A DNA stretch of 64,000 nt from Taishania pollutisoli (lineage in GTDB: Bacteria > Bacteroidota > Bacteroidia > Flavobacteriales_D > Crocinitomicaceae). A program made the position numbers and the translations under genes. The notes under the pieces were generated by a model that was not told the DNA's origin, did not search any database, and saw nothing but the letters and a program-made list of their open reading frames with translations. Of the stretch, positions 34,841 through 44,643 are shown one piece after another; position 1 is the first letter of the stretch; the number at the start of each line of letters is the position of its first letter. The stretch covers positions 1 to 64,000 of the forward strand of contig NZ_JACVEL010000005.1 of NCBI RefSeq assembly GCF_014518315.1, read 5' to 3'.

Positions 34841-36292
34841 ATGAAAAGAACAAAAATAATCGATGTTTTAACGCGTACGGAGGTAGGTACGGAATTGGTA
34901 GTAAAAGGATGGGTGCGTGCATTCAGAAGCAATCGTTTCATCCAACTTAATGATGGTTCTACAATCAACTCACTCCAAGCGGTTATCGATTTTGAAAATT
35001 TTGACGAAGCTGTATTGAAAAAAATTACAACAGGTGCTGCTGTCGGACTGACAGGAGTCTTGATCGAATCCCAGGGTTCAGGTCAGTCTGTTGAACTACA
35101 GGTGAAGGAAGTGGAAATCATTGGTGAAGCCAATCCGGATGATGTACAAAAAACGGTAATGCAACCGAAAAAACACAGTCTGGAGTTTTTGCGTGAACAA
35201 GCGCATTTGCGATTCAGAACAAATGTATTCGGAGCTGTTTTCCGTATTCGTCACGGTGTTTCGTATGCGATTCACAAATTCTTCAACGACAAAGGATTTT
35301 TCTACATTCATGCCCCGATAATCACAGGTTCGGACGCTGAGGGAGCGGGAGAAATGTTCCACGTCACAAATTTAGACATGGAAAAACTCCCGAAGAATGA
35401 AGCTGGTACAGTTGATTACAGTGAGGATTTCTTCGGAAAACCGGTGAATTTGACTGTTTCCGGGCAGCTGGAAGCGGAATTAGCGGCACTGGCACTGGGT
35501 CAGGTATATACCTTCGGACCGACTTTCCGCGCTGAGAACTCCAATACATCACGCCACCTGGCGGAATTCTGGATGATCGAACCGGAAGTCGCATTCAACG
35601 ACCTGAACGATAACATGGATCTGGCGGAAGAAATGCTGAAGTACATCTGCAAATACATCGTCGACAATTTTGCAGATGATCTGGCTTTCTTAAATGAACG
35701 TGAAAAAGCGGAGCAGCAAACAAAACCGGTCAATGAACGCAACGAGCTGACATTGCTGGAGCGTCTGGATTTTGTGATCAACAACGATTTCAAACGCATT
35801 ACCTATACAGAAGCGATTGATGTGTTGATGAATTCCAACCATTACAAAAAGAAAAAATTCAAATACGAAGTCAACTGGGGAACTGATCTGCAAAGTGAGC
35901 ACGAGCGCTACCTGGTCGAAAAAGAGTTTAAACGTCCTGTAATTATTACCGACTACCCTGCGGCATTCAAAGCATTTTATATGCGTAGAAATGACAACAG
36001 TGAACTGGGGAAAGAGACGGTTGCTGCCATGGACATTTTGTTCCCGGGAATTGGTGAAATGGTGGGCGGGTCACAACGTGAAGAGCGCCTGGACGTGCTG
36101 AAAGAAAAATGCGCTGCATTCGGAATCCACGAGGCAGATTTATGGTGGTACCTGGACACACGAAAATTCGGAACAGTACCTCACTCCGGATTCGGTTTGG
36201 GATTCGAACGTATGGTTATGTTTGTAACAGGAATGACCAATATCCGCGACGTGATTCCTTTTCCGAGAACACCTGGAAATGCTGAATTTTAA
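34841..36292 (+). CDS. asnS: Asparaginyl-tRNA synthetase
   Basis: Class II aminoacyl-tRNA synthetase that charges tRNA-Asn; cytoplasmic. The N-terminal OB-fold anticodon-binding domain (about 1-110) has [20 protein letters not shown]. The catalytic domain shows motif 2 [20 protein letters not shown] and motif 3 [20 protein letters not shown]. The AsnRS-specific [20 protein letters not shown] is present. At 483 residues it has normal length. It stands alone between the E1 fusion and a terminator. Confidence 0.96.
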   Translation: MKRTKIIDVLTRTEVGTELVVKGWVRAFRSNRFIQLNDGSTINSLQAVIDFENFDEAVLKKITTGAAVGLTGVLIESQGSGQSVELQVKEVEIIGEANPDDVQKTVMQPKKHSLEFLREQAHLRFRTNVFGAVFRIRHGVSYAIHKFFNDKGFFYIHAPIITGSDAEGAGEMFHVTNLDMEKLPKNEAGTVDYSEDFFGKPVNLTVSGQLEAELAALALGQVYTFGPTFRAENSNTSRHLAEFWMIEPEVAFNDLNDNMDLAEEMLKYICKYIVDNFADDLAFLNEREKAEQQTKPVNERNELTLLERLDFVINNDFKRITYTEAIDVLMNSNHYKKKKFKYEVNWGTDLQSEHERYLVEKEFKRPVIITDYPAAFKAFYMRRNDNSELGKETVAAMDILFPGIGEMVGGSQREERLDVLKEKCAAFGIHEADLWWYLDTRKFGTVPHSGFGLGFERMVMFVTGMTNIRDVIPFPRTPGNAEF

Positions 36293-36318
36293 TTCAAAAA
36301 AATACAGATCAACGATAG

Positions 36319-36350
36319 AAAGAGGTTATTTTATAACCTCTTTTTTCTTT
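36319..36350 (+). terminator. Rho-independent terminator of asnS
   Basis: AAAGAGGTTAT (36319-36329), a 3-base loop, ATAACCTCTTT (36333-36343), then further T. An 11-bp perfect stem with a T tract, 26 bases after the asnS stop. Confidence 0.85.
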
Positions 36351-36387
36351 TAACACCGCAACAGGAACAGAGAAACAGAATTTCACT

Positions 36388-36395
36388 TATTTTTG
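36388..36395 (+). promoter_or_regulatory. -7 element of the hybrid regulator gene
   Basis: TATTTTTG fits TAnnTTTG, 38 bases before the ATG at 36434. No TTG at the expected -33 spacing. Confidence 0.4.
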
Positions 36396-36433
36396 CCTGC
36401 ATCAGACCTTTTAAACTGATTGATTTTGTGTGT

Positions 36434-39043
36434 ATGAAGAATAGTGTTCTGTATCTGTTTACAATACTAATTACCTGCTTTGGCAAACCTGTCTACTCTC
36501 AACAAACTGCCGACTCCCTTCACCATCTCATTGATGTTTCCCAGGGAAAAAGAAAAGGAGAGTTGATCCTGGAATTAGCCAATCATTACTTGTCCGGTTA
36601 TCCGGATTCCAGTATGCACTATGCGCTCGTTGCACGAAAAACAGGAGAGCAAACAAAAAATCATGTGCTGGTTATCCGCTCTTATTCGCTGGCAGGTGAA
36701 ATCTATCAGAAACAAAATAAACTGAAAGAATCGGTTGATTCTTACCTCAAAGGAGTTGAATTGGCTGAAAAACACGAAGAGCAATCACTGCTGGGAACAT
36801 TGTACAATGGCATCGGAACCTGCTATTTTTATATGAACAATGTAAAAAAAGCAGAACGTTACATGGAATTGGCGGCACAGGCCAAAAAAGAAGCAAACGA
36901 TTACCAGTACTATGCGATCATCAGCGCCAACCTTGCGTCATTACAAATCCTTCAGGCATCCTACGATCAGTCGATACACACATTACTGGAAGCAGAAAAA
37001 ACATTACTGGAAAAACAACAGTTGGTCTACCTTAGCTCTGTGTATAATTCATTGGGAGCCGCCTACCAGATGGGGAAACCCGAATCTGATTCTTCCCGGT
37101 TTTACTATGAAAAAAGTCTGGAATTTGCCTTAAAAAACAAGGATTATCTCATCATGATGAACGCCTATCAGAATTTAGGAGATTATTATTTTTCAAAAAA
37201 GGAGTATTCCACCGCAATTGATTACATGAAAAAGGCCATTGCTACCAATGAACTCCGAAAAATAGAAGATCAGTACAAACCTGCATTGTACGGAAGAATA
37301 AGCACCGTATACGACTCCCTGGGAGATTATAAAAATGCTTATACCTATATCAAAATGCAGCTGGAGGCCAATGAACGACTCTTAACTGCTACACAGCAAA
37401 AAGAAATTGAAGAGTTGGAAATCCGCTATCAAAGTGAGAAAAAGGAAAAAGAAATTCAATTACAGAAACAAGAAATTGAAAAAGGAAAGAATCAGCGCAA
37501 CACCATTATTTTTACAACGATCTTTTTATTCCTGCTAATCGGGTTCAGTGTGTATTTCATTTTCCAGCGCAGAAAAATCATGCAGCGATATGAACAGGAA
37601 AAATTAAAACTGTTTGAGAATCTTTTTCACGAAATCCGCACACCACTTACGTTAATCAACGGCCCCATCCAGGTGATGAAACAAGCCGGTACCGCTAACC
37701 AGGAACAATTACACCTGATGGAAAAAAACGCCCGGAAACTAATCGGATTGATCAATGAGTTGTTAGACGCCTCAAAATTGGGAAAAGGAAATTATCAGCT
37801 GCACTTCAACACAGGGGATCCTGCTGATTTTATTGCAACGGTCATTGAACGTTTTTCAGGGGAAATTACAGCAAAAAACATGGAAGTTATCTTTGACAAA
37901 GACGACGGCTCCCCGATTTGTTCATACCCCTTCAATGTACTGGAAAAGGTAATCAGCAACCTGCTTGGAAATGCCATCAAATATTGTCCTTCCGGAACAA
38001 CCATCCGGATCACGTCAGCAATTACAGGAACCCGGCTGATGATTGAAGTACGTGACAATGGTGGAGGAATTCCTGAAAAAGAACAAAAAAAGGTATTCAA
38101 ACGTTTTTACAGAGGGACCAATGCAGCAGTCGGCGGAACAGGAATCGGGCTGGCATTGGTGAAAGAGTTGGTGGAACTTGCCAACGGAACCATTCAACTG
38201 CAAAGCAATCCGGCCGGGACAACCTTCATTGTAACACTCCCCGTCAGGGAAACGGTTCGTACAACGGAAATAACCGCATTAAAGGGCGACACTCCCATAC
38301 TTTTACTCGCAGAAGACGATCACGACATGGCAGCCTTCAGTACGGCTGTACTCAAAGAAGATTTTCAAATCATCCGGGTTTCAAACGGACAACAAGCCAT
38401 TGAAACCATCACCTCACAGTTGCCCGACATTGTACTTTCGGATGTGATGATGCCACAAAAAGACGGAATCGCACTGTTGCAAGAAATCAAGTCCAACGAA
38501 CTGACCAATCATATTCCCGTTGTACTGTTCTCAGCAAAAGCATCCCTGGAAAGCAGGTTACAAGGCCTAACACATGGCGCTGATGCATATATTCCGAAAC
38601 CATTTTCTCCGGAAGAACTAAAATTGACGCTCCAGAACTTACTCACAACCATTCAACGAAATAAGCAGGTTTACAAAGATGCGATCCGTTCTGAAACCAC
38701 ATTTGAAGAACGCATTAAAAGTAATAACCCCTATGTTAATAAAGCCATAGAAAAGGTAATCAGGAATATTGACAACCCGGATTACTCTGTCAATGAACTC
38801 TCGGATGACATGGCAGTGAGTCGTAGCCAGCTGCACCGAAAACTGGTTGCACTTACCGGTTTTTCCACTACCAATTTCATCCGGATGATCCGTCTGGAAA
38901 AAGCAAAGGATTTGTTGGCAAATAACGAGGGAAACATCACTGAAATTGCCTACAAATGTGGTTTCAACAGTCAATCTTATTTTACCAAATCTTTTACAGA
39001 ATATGTTGGCAAAAGTCCGAGTCAAATGGCCGGAAAGCCTTGA
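36434..39043 (+). CDS. Hybrid two-component regulator: TPR sensor, histidine kinase, receiver and AraC DNA-binding domain
   Basis: A single inner-membrane protein combining sensor, kinase and transcription factor. The signal/anchor MKNSVLYLFTILITCFGK is followed by a periplasmic TPR array (about 35-330) and a coiled coil. A transmembrane helix is near 355-375 (IIFTTIFLFLLIGFSVYFIF). The kinase has His399 in LFHEIRTPLTL, the N box NLLGNAIKYCP, and DNGGGIP / GGTGIGLALVKEL. The receiver (about 620-735) has acidic LLAEDDHD, phospho-acceptor Asp670 in VLSDVMMPQKDG, and the PKPF lysine. The AraC HTH at the end has ITEIAYKCGFNSQSYFTKSF. GTG at 36428 is in frame but the ATG at 36434 gives the better signal. 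In Bacteroidetes such regulators often control adjacent surface genes, here perhaps the repeat adhesin at 39141. Confidence 0.9.
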   Translation: MKNSVLYLFTILITCFGKPVYSQQTADSLHHLIDVSQGKRKGELILELANHYLSGYPDSSMHYALVARKTGEQTKNHVLVIRSYSLAGEIYQKQNKLKESVDSYLKGVELAEKHEEQSLLGTLYNGIGTCYFYMNNVKKAERYMELAAQAKKEANDYQYYAIISANLASLQILQASYDQSIHTLLEAEKTLLEKQQLVYLSSVYNSLGAAYQMGKPESDSSRFYYEKSLEFALKNKDYLIMMNAYQNLGDYYFSKKEYSTAIDYMKKAIATNELRKIEDQYKPALYGRISTVYDSLGDYKNAYTYIKMQLEANERLLTATQQKEIEELEIRYQSEKKEKEIQLQKQEIEKGKNQRNTIIFTTIFLFLLIGFSVYFIFQRRKIMQRYEQEKLKLFENLFHEIRTPLTLINGPIQVMKQAGTANQEQLHLMEKNARKLIGLINELLDASKLGKGNYQLHFNTGDPADFIATVIERFSGEITAKNMEVIFDKDDGSPICSYPFNVLEKVISNLLGNAIKYCPSGTTIRITSAITGTRLMIEVRDNGGGIPEKEQKKVFKRFYRGTNAAVGGTGIGLALVKELVELANGTIQLQSNPAGTTFIVTLPVRETVRTTEITALKGDTPILLLAEDDHDMAAFSTAVLKEDFQIIRVSNGQQAIETITSQLPDIVLSDVMMPQKDGIALLQEIKSNELTNHIPVVLFSAKASLESRLQGLTHGADAYIPKPFSPEELKLTLQNLLTTIQRNKQVYKDAIRSETTFEERIKSNNPYVNKAIEKVIRNIDNPDYSVNELSDDMAVSRSQLHRKLVALTGFSTTNFIRMIRLEKAKDLLANNEGNITEIAYKCGFNSQSYFTKSFTEYVGKSPSQMAGKP

Positions 39044-39113
39044 TTTCACAAGACATGCAACAATAGTTCATACAATTACAACATGGGTGCATACTGCATA
39101 ATTCGCCCCCTCC

Positions 39114-39121
39114 TACCTTTG
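39114..39121 (+). promoter_or_regulatory. -7 element of the repeat adhesin gene
   Basis: TACCTTTG fits TAnnTTTG and lies 19 bases before the ATG at 39141. No -33 TTG is visible, so an activator may be needed. Confidence 0.4.
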
Positions 39122-39140
39122 CTCCATTAATTGTTCTGAT

Positions 39141-42100
39141 ATGACAAACTATTTTATTCTATCTGTTTTTACAGCATTCATGTTTGCTGCCAATGCAAAT
39201 GATGAATGTACAAATGCAACTGAGTTATTTCCGAATCCTACATGTACCAATACCAACGGAACATTTAACGGAATGACAATGAGCGGAGCTGCTCCTTTAT
39301 GCGGTACAGCTTCTCTTCAGGATGTCTGGTACAAATTTACCGCAACATCTGCAACGATGAGTGTGACGCTCACAGCCAATAACGGTTTGAATCACGGATT
39401 TGAACTCATCCAGGGAGGATGCAACGGAACCGTTTTACAATGTGTCAACGCAAATAGTTCCGGTTACGGGGAACATTATTTCAACAATAATTTTGTTCCG
39501 GGGCAACAATATTATGTCCGTGTGTTCAATGCAGCTGCATCAATGAGTGCTGCTAATTTCGGAATTTGCGTACGCAATTATCCGAATCCTTCCAATGATG
39601 CATGCAACAATGCCGGGACATTAACGCCGAACACTACTTGTAATTACACCTATGGCACATTCAGCGGAGCCCTGTTGGACGGAGGAACATCCGTATGCGG
39701 ACCGAATACTTCCCAGGATATCTGGTACAAATTTACCGCATCAGACTCAACCATGAGCATTACCTTATCAGCCGAAGCAGGGCTGAACAACGGATTTGAG
39801 CTCATCCAGGGAGGATGCAACGGAACAGTCATACAGTGTGTCAACGCAAACAGTTCCGGTTACGGGGAGCATTATTTCAACAACAATTTCATTCCGGGAC
39901 AGGAATATTACATCCGTGCGTTCAATGCTTCGGGAAGTCTAAGTACCACGACATTCGGAATCTGCCTGCGCAAATACCCAAGTCCGGCAAATGATGATTG
40001 TGCGACTGCAACCACACTAACACCAAATACAACATGCAGTTATGTATACGGTACGTTCAGCGGAGCAATGATGGGCGGAGGAACCACTCCTTCCTGCGCG
40101 ACGAATACTTCCCAGGACGTCTGGTACAAATTTACCGCGACAGATTCAACCATGAGCATTACCTTATCGGCGGAAGCGGGATTGAATCACGGATTTGAGC
40201 TCATCCAGGGAGGATGTAACGGAACAGTCATACAGTGTATCAATGCGAATACATCAACAGGGTATGGCGAACACTATTTCAACAACAACTTCATTCCGGG
40301 ACAGGAATATTATATCCGCGTGTTTAATGCCTCGGGAAGTTTAAATACCATAACATTCGGAATCTGCCTGCGCAAATATCCAAGTCCGGCAAATGATGAT
40401 TGCGCAACTGCAACAACGTTGACACCAATAACTACCTGCGGTTATGTATATGGTACGTTCAGCGGGGCAATGATGGGAGGAGGAACCACTCCTTCCTGCG
40501 CGACAAATACTTCCCAGGACGTCTGGTACAAATTTACCGCGACAGATTCAACCATGAGCATTACCTTATCGGCGGAAGCGGGATTGAATCACGGATTTGA
40601 GCTCATCCAGGGAGGATGTAACGGAACAGTCATACAGTGTATCAATGCGAATACATCAACAGGGTATGGCGAACACTATTTCAACAACAACTTCATTCCG
40701 GGACAGGAATATTATATCCGTGTGTTTAATGCCTCGGGAAGTTTAAATACCATAACATTCGGAATCTGCCTGCGCAAATATCCAAGTCCGGGAAATGATA
40801 ATTGCGCAACTGCAACAACATTGACACCAACAACCACTTGCAACTATGTATATGGTACGTTCAGCGGAGCGATGATGGGAGGAGGAACCACTCCTTCCTG
40901 CGCGACAAATACTTCTCAGGATGTCTGGTACAAATTTACCGCCACCGATTCGACCATGAGTATCTACTTATCGGCAGAAGCAGGCCTGAATCATGGCTTT
41001 GAACTTATCCAGGGAGGGTGCAACGGGACCGTTTTACAATGCATCAATGCGAATACATCAACAGGATATGGTGAGTATTATTTCAACAACAATTTCATTC
41101 CGGGACAGGAATATTACATCCGTGTGTTTAATGCGTCGGGAAGTTTAAATACCATAACATTCGGGATTTGTCTCCAGAAATATCCAAGTCCGGCAAATGA
41201 TAATTGCGCAACTGCAACAACATTGACACCAACAACCACCTGCGGTTATGTATACGGCACATTCAGTGGAGCAATGATGGGCGCAGGAACCACTCCTTCC
41301 TGTGCGACGAATACTTCCCAGGATGTCTGGTATAAATTTACAGCCACCGATCCGACCATGAGTATTTATCTGACTGCAGAATCCGGTTTGAACCACGGAT
41401 TTGAACTCATCCAGGGGGGATGTAACGGAACAGTTGTACAATGTGTCAATGTAAATAGTTCTAATTCCGGCGAATATTATTTCAACAACACGTTCATTCC
41501 GGGACAGGAATATTACATCCGTGTATTTAATGCTTCAGGGAATTTAAATACTGCTACATTCGGGATTTGTCTCCAGAAATACCCGAGTCCGGCAAACGAT
41601 CTGTGTGCAAATGCTGCTGAGTTGACGCCCAACAATACATGTGGTTTGGTTTACGGAACATTCAGCGGAGCCTTGATGGACGGAGGTACTCCTCCCTGCG
41701 CTGCATCTTCCTCCCAGGACGTCTGGTACAAATTTACTGCAACTGCCACTTCGATGTCTGTTCAGTTAGGTGGAACAAGTGGTCTCAATCACGGATTCCA
41801 GGTCTTCCAGGGAAGTTGTAACGGAACAGAAGTCATCTGCCGCAATCAAAACGGATCAGGAAGTGGTGAGTCGGCATCGCTGACACTGTTAACAATCGGG
41901 CAAACGTACTTTATCCGGGTCTTCAATGCTTCTTCAAACTTGAGTACAATTACTTTCAACATCTGTCTGATCGGACCACCTCCATCTGCATGTACACCTT
42001 CTGTTGTAATCAGTACATCCACGACTACCATTTGCCAGGGAGAAAGCATTACGTTTACCGCAGCACCGACAAATGGCGGAACTGCCCCCGCTTATCAGTG

Positions 42101-43877
42101 GAAAGTGAACGGAGGAAATGTCGGTTCAAATAGTGCTTCTTACACAAGTAACACCCTCACCAATGGTAGTATTGTCACATGTGTGATGACCACTAACGCG
42201 GCCTGTGCCTCTTCAACAACAGCCACCAGCAATCAGGTAACGATGACCGTGACGCCTCAGGCAACACCTGCGTTTACACAACTACCAGCTATTTGTTCGG
42301 GTGAATCGTTGACACTGCCTGAAACCTCTAATAATGGTATTTCAGGAACGTGGAGTCCGGCAGCCAACAATACGGCCACAACAACCTACACCTTTACACC
42401 GTATGCAGGACAATGTGCGGCAACGGCAACAATGACCGTAACAGTGAGTCAGACGACACCTGTCTTTACGCAAATTCCTGCTATTTGCCCGGGTGGATCC
42501 TTCACACTTCCGGAAACCTCCAACAATGGCATTTCAGGAACATGGAATCCGGCGATCAATAACATGGCCACAACGACGTATACCTTTACACCGAATACGG
42601 GACAATGTGCATCAACCACAACGATGACCGTAACTGTCAGCCAGGAAACACCTGCATTCACACAAATTCCGGCTGTTTGTTCAGGAACTTCATTTACGCT
42701 ACCTGCAATGTCCAATAACGGTATTTCAGGAACGTGGAGTCCGGCAATTGACAATACGACCACAACAACCTATACGTTTATACCGAATACCGGACAGTGC
42801 GCAACGACGGCAACGATGACCGTAACGGTAACGACTCCGGTAACTCCGGTATTTACACAAATTCCGGCAATCTGTTCCGGAAGTTCATTTACATTGCCAA
42901 CAACTTCATCCAATGGTATTTCAGGTACGTGGAGCCCGGCAATCAACAACACGGCAACGACAACGTATACCTTTACGCCAAACGCAGGGCAATGTGCTAC
43001 AACTGTAACAATGACCGTAACGGTAAATAATGGTACAACAACTCCGGTCTTTACACAAGTTCCGGCAATCTGTTCCGGAAGTTCTTTCTCCCTTCCAACG
43101 ACTTCGTCCAATGGAATCATCGGTACGTGGAGTCCGGCAATCAACAACACGGCAACAACAACGTATACATTTACACCGAATGCAGGGCAGTGCGCCACAA
43201 CCACAACAATGACGGTAACTGTTAATGAGAATACCACTCCCGTATTTACACCAGTCTCTGCAATTTGTTCGGGTGAATCGTTAACGCTTCCTTCCATCTC
43301 TAATAATGGTATTTCAGGAACATGGAGTCCGGCAGCCAACAATACGACAACAACAACGTATACATTTACTCCGACTTCAGGGCAATGTGTACAAACGGTG
43401 ACCATGACGATCGTTGTCAATGCCGTAAATACAACCGTTACCACACAAGGCAATACCATTACCGCAGTGGCAACAGGTGCTTCTTATCAATGGATCGACT
43501 GCAATGACGAAGCACCGGTCAACGGAGCGATCCATGCATCCTTTACCCCTTCAGAAAGTGGAAGTTATGCGGTGATTGTTACACAAAACGGATGCACAGA
43601 CACAAGTACCTGTATTCAAATCGGTTCCGTAGGAATCGGCACACTTTCCAATGAAGTGGTTCAGTTATATCCGAATCCGTTTGAACAGGAATTTACGGTA
43701 AACAGTGGTTCTGCATTCATCGGAACATTATTTACAATTACAGATGTATATGGAAATGTTATACGCACAGGAATTATTTCAGAAGAACAGCAGCGGTTTA
43801 GCATGCGTGAAGCAGCAGCCGGAGTTTATTTCATCCTGGTTGACAAGCACATCATTAAGTTCATTAAGCAGCACTAA
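39141..43877 (+). CDS. Large adhesin-like protein with seven long and six short tandem repeats and T9SS domain (1578 aa)
   Basis: The signal peptide is MTNYFILSVFTAFMFAANA. Residues 20 to about 950 are seven repeats of 132-134 residues, each beginning ND.C..AT.L.P..TC and containing SQDVWYKFTATDSTMSI, GLNHGFELIQGGCNGTV and FIPGQEYYIRVFNASG. This fits a pre-peptidase/CBM-like beta domain. An Ig-like domain follows (YQWKVNGGNVGSNSASY). Then six repeats of about 64 residues occur, of the form TPVFTQIPAICSGSSFTLP, NGISGTWSPAINNTATTTYT and TPNAGQCATT. The end, LYPNPFEQEFTV.. AAAGVYFILVDKH, is a T9SS type A sorting domain. It should be a surface-attached stalk or adhesin. A strong terminator follows. 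Confidence 0.88.
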   Translation: MTNYFILSVFTAFMFAANANDECTNATELFPNPTCTNTNGTFNGMTMSGAAPLCGTASLQDVWYKFTATSATMSVTLTANNGLNHGFELIQGGCNGTVLQCVNANSSGYGEHYFNNNFVPGQQYYVRVFNAAASMSAANFGICVRNYPNPSNDACNNAGTLTPNTTCNYTYGTFSGALLDGGTSVCGPNTSQDIWYKFTASDSTMSITLSAEAGLNNGFELIQGGCNGTVIQCVNANSSGYGEHYFNNNFIPGQEYYIRAFNASGSLSTTTFGICLRKYPSPANDDCATATTLTPNTTCSYVYGTFSGAMMGGGTTPSCATNTSQDVWYKFTATDSTMSITLSAEAGLNHGFELIQGGCNGTVIQCINANTSTGYGEHYFNNNFIPGQEYYIRVFNASGSLNTITFGICLRKYPSPANDDCATATTLTPITTCGYVYGTFSGAMMGGGTTPSCATNTSQDVWYKFTATDSTMSITLSAEAGLNHGFELIQGGCNGTVIQCINANTSTGYGEHYFNNNFIPGQEYYIRVFNASGSLNTITFGICLRKYPSPGNDNCATATTLTPTTTCNYVYGTFSGAMMGGGTTPSCATNTSQDVWYKFTATDSTMSIYLSAEAGLNHGFELIQGGCNGTVLQCINANTSTGYGEYYFNNNFIPGQEYYIRVFNASGSLNTITFGICLQKYPSPANDNCATATTLTPTTTCGYVYGTFSGAMMGAGTTPSCATNTSQDVWYKFTATDPTMSIYLTAESGLNHGFELIQGGCNGTVVQCVNVNSSNSGEYYFNNTFIPGQEYYIRVFNASGNLNTATFGICLQKYPSPANDLCANAAELTPNNTCGLVYGTFSGALMDGGTPPCAASSSQDVWYKFTATATSMSVQLGGTSGLNHGFQVFQGSCNGTEVICRNQNGSGSGESASLTLLTIGQTYFIRVFNASSNLSTITFNICLIGPPPSACTPSVVISTSTTTICQGESITFTAAPTNGGTAPAYQWKVNGGNVGSNSASYTSNTLTNGSIVTCVMTTNAACASSTTATSNQVTMTVTPQATPAFTQLPAICSGESLTLPETSNNGISGTWSPAANNTATTTYTFTPYAGQCAATATMTVTVSQTTPVFTQIPAICPGGSFTLPETSNNGISGTWNPAINNMATTTYTFTPNTGQCASTTTMTVTVSQETPAFTQIPAVCSGTSFTLPAMSNNGISGTWSPAIDNTTTTTYTFIPNTGQCATTATMTVTVTTPVTPVFTQIPAICSGSSFTLPTTSSNGISGTWSPAINNTATTTYTFTPNAGQCATTVTMTVTVNNGTTTPVFTQVPAICSGSSFSLPTTSSNGIIGTWSPAINNTATTTYTFTPNAGQCATTTTMTVTVNENTTPVFTPVSAICSGESLTLPSISNNGISGTWSPAANNTTTTTYTFTPTSGQCVQTVTMTIVVNAVNTTVTTQGNTITAVATGASYQWIDCNDEAPVNGAIHASFTPSESGSYAVIVTQNGCTDTSTCIQIGSVGIGTLSNEVVQLYPNPFEQEFTVNSGSAFIGTLFTITDVYGNVIRTGIISEEQQRFSMREAAAGVYFILVDKHIIKFIKQH
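39198..41990 (+). repeat. Array of seven ~400-bp coding repeats
   Basis: Unit starts are at 39198, 39594, 39990, 40392, 40794, 41196 and 41595, giving unit lengths of 396, 396, 402, 402, 402, 399 and about 396 bases. Units 3 and 4 are virtually identical over roughly 300 bases, and units 5 and 6 are close relatives; units 1, 2 and 7 are more diverged. All lengths are multiples of three, so gain or loss of a unit keeps the frame. Confidence 0.93.
42262..43415 (+). repeat. Array of six ~192-bp coding repeats
   Basis: Six units of about 64 codons encode PVFTQIPAICSGSSFTLP and following conserved strands. They differ at many third positions and are older than the 400-bp array. The Thr/Asn-rich ends (TVTVN, NNG, NEN) act as short linkers. 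Confidence 0.85.
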
Positions 43878-43897
43878 TTTTTAACTCAATACGACAC

Positions 43898-43930
43898 AAA
43901 AGGGAAGCCGGTAATCGGCTTCCCTTTTTT
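43898..43930 (+). terminator. Strong rho-independent terminator of the adhesin gene
   Basis: AAAAGGGAAGCCG (43898-43910), loop GTAAT, CGGCTTCCCTTTT (43916-43928) and further T: a 13-bp perfect stem 21 bases after the stop. Confidence 0.9.
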
Positions 43931-43931
43931 A

Positions 43932-43939
43932 TATTTTTG
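43932..43939 (+). promoter_or_regulatory. -7 element of the lysine-rich secreted protein gene
   Basis: TATTTTTG fits TAnnTTTG, 46 bases before the ATG at 43986 and immediately after the preceding terminator. Confidence 0.4.
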
Positions 43940-43985
43940 GCATGATATTCGCTAACTGTTAAAAATTAAACAAAAACAAAAACAC

Positions 43986-44561
43986 ATGATGAAACAACTT
44001 TTTTTCGCATTGGCTTTCACAACGGGAGTGAGCTATGCACAGGACTACCGTACCGGAGACGCTGATCTGGACGCCAATTTGAAAATTGTCAATACAAAAG
44101 GGAAAGAAAACCTTTCGGATTTTAAACTGGATTTATCAAAGCGTTTCGAAGTTCCACTACAAAAAGTAGAGGATTGTTTTACTGCAGGAATGAATCCCGG
44201 GGATGCATTCATGGCACTTCAGGTTGCATCTATCCAACAAATCCCGGTCGACAATGTAATTAAAGTATACAAAACGGACAAGTCAAAAGGATGGGGAGCG
44301 ATGGCGCAGGAATTAGGAATTAAACCCGGATCAGCAGAATTTCATGCGCTGAAAGGGAAAGCGAAAGAACATTCCAATGGAAATGCCGGAAAAGGAAAAG
44401 GTCAAACAAAAGCAAACGGGAAAGGAAAAGAAAATGGTAAAGGAAAATCCGGTGCCTCGTCAACAGCTTCTTCTTCAAAAGGAAACAGCAACGGAAAGGC
44501 AACTGGAAAAGCTACCGGGAAGTCCACCGAAAAATCAGCGAAAGGAAACAGTAAAAAATAA
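43986..44561 (+). CDS. Secreted lysine/glycine/asparagine-rich protein (191 aa)
   Basis: The signal peptide is MMKQLFFALAFTTGVSYAQ. Residues 20-125 form a small acidic-to-neutral helical domain (DLDANLKIVNTKGKENLSDF; VPLQKVEDCFTAGMNPGDAF; GWGAMAQELGIKPGSAEFHA). Residues 126-191 are a low-complexity, strongly basic tail made of Lys, Gly, Asn, Ser and Thr (GKGKGQTKANGKGKENGKGK). I do not recognise the family, although similar domains with basic tails exist in other bacteria. The tail could bind nucleic acid or acidic polysaccharide outside the cell (inference). A single gene between two terminators. Confidence 0.75.
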   Translation: MMKQLFFALAFTTGVSYAQDYRTGDADLDANLKIVNTKGKENLSDFKLDLSKRFEVPLQKVEDCFTAGMNPGDAFMALQVASIQQIPVDNVIKVYKTDKSKGWGAMAQELGIKPGSAEFHALKGKAKEHSNGNAGKGKGQTKANGKGKENGKGKSGASSTASSSKGNSNGKATGKATGKSTEKSAKGNSKK

Positions 44562-44587
44562 ACCGATTTTCAGTTAATGCTATAAAT

Positions 44588-44620
44588 AAAAAGCGTTTGG
44601 GGATTCTCAGGCGCTTTTTT
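44588..44620. terminator. Bidirectional terminator between convergent genes
   Basis: AAAAAGCG (44588-44595), a 16-base loop and CGCTTTTT (44612-44619). A-rich on one side and T-rich on the other, so it can end both the plus gene stopping at 44561 and the minus gene stopping at 44644. Confidence 0.7.
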
Positions 44621-44643
44621 GTTTCAGGGGAATCGAATTGTTA

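Noticed and set aside
39198-41990. Regular 400-bp repeats considered as a CRISPR or satellite array
   Set aside because: The repeats are coding, in frame, long and contiguous, without unique spacers; they are protein domains.
42770-43459. 229-residue open frame on the minus strand within the adhesin gene
   Set aside because: It is the mirror of the Thr-rich repeat array; its Val-rich repeats follow from ACA/ACG codons on the real strand, and it has no promoter or signal.
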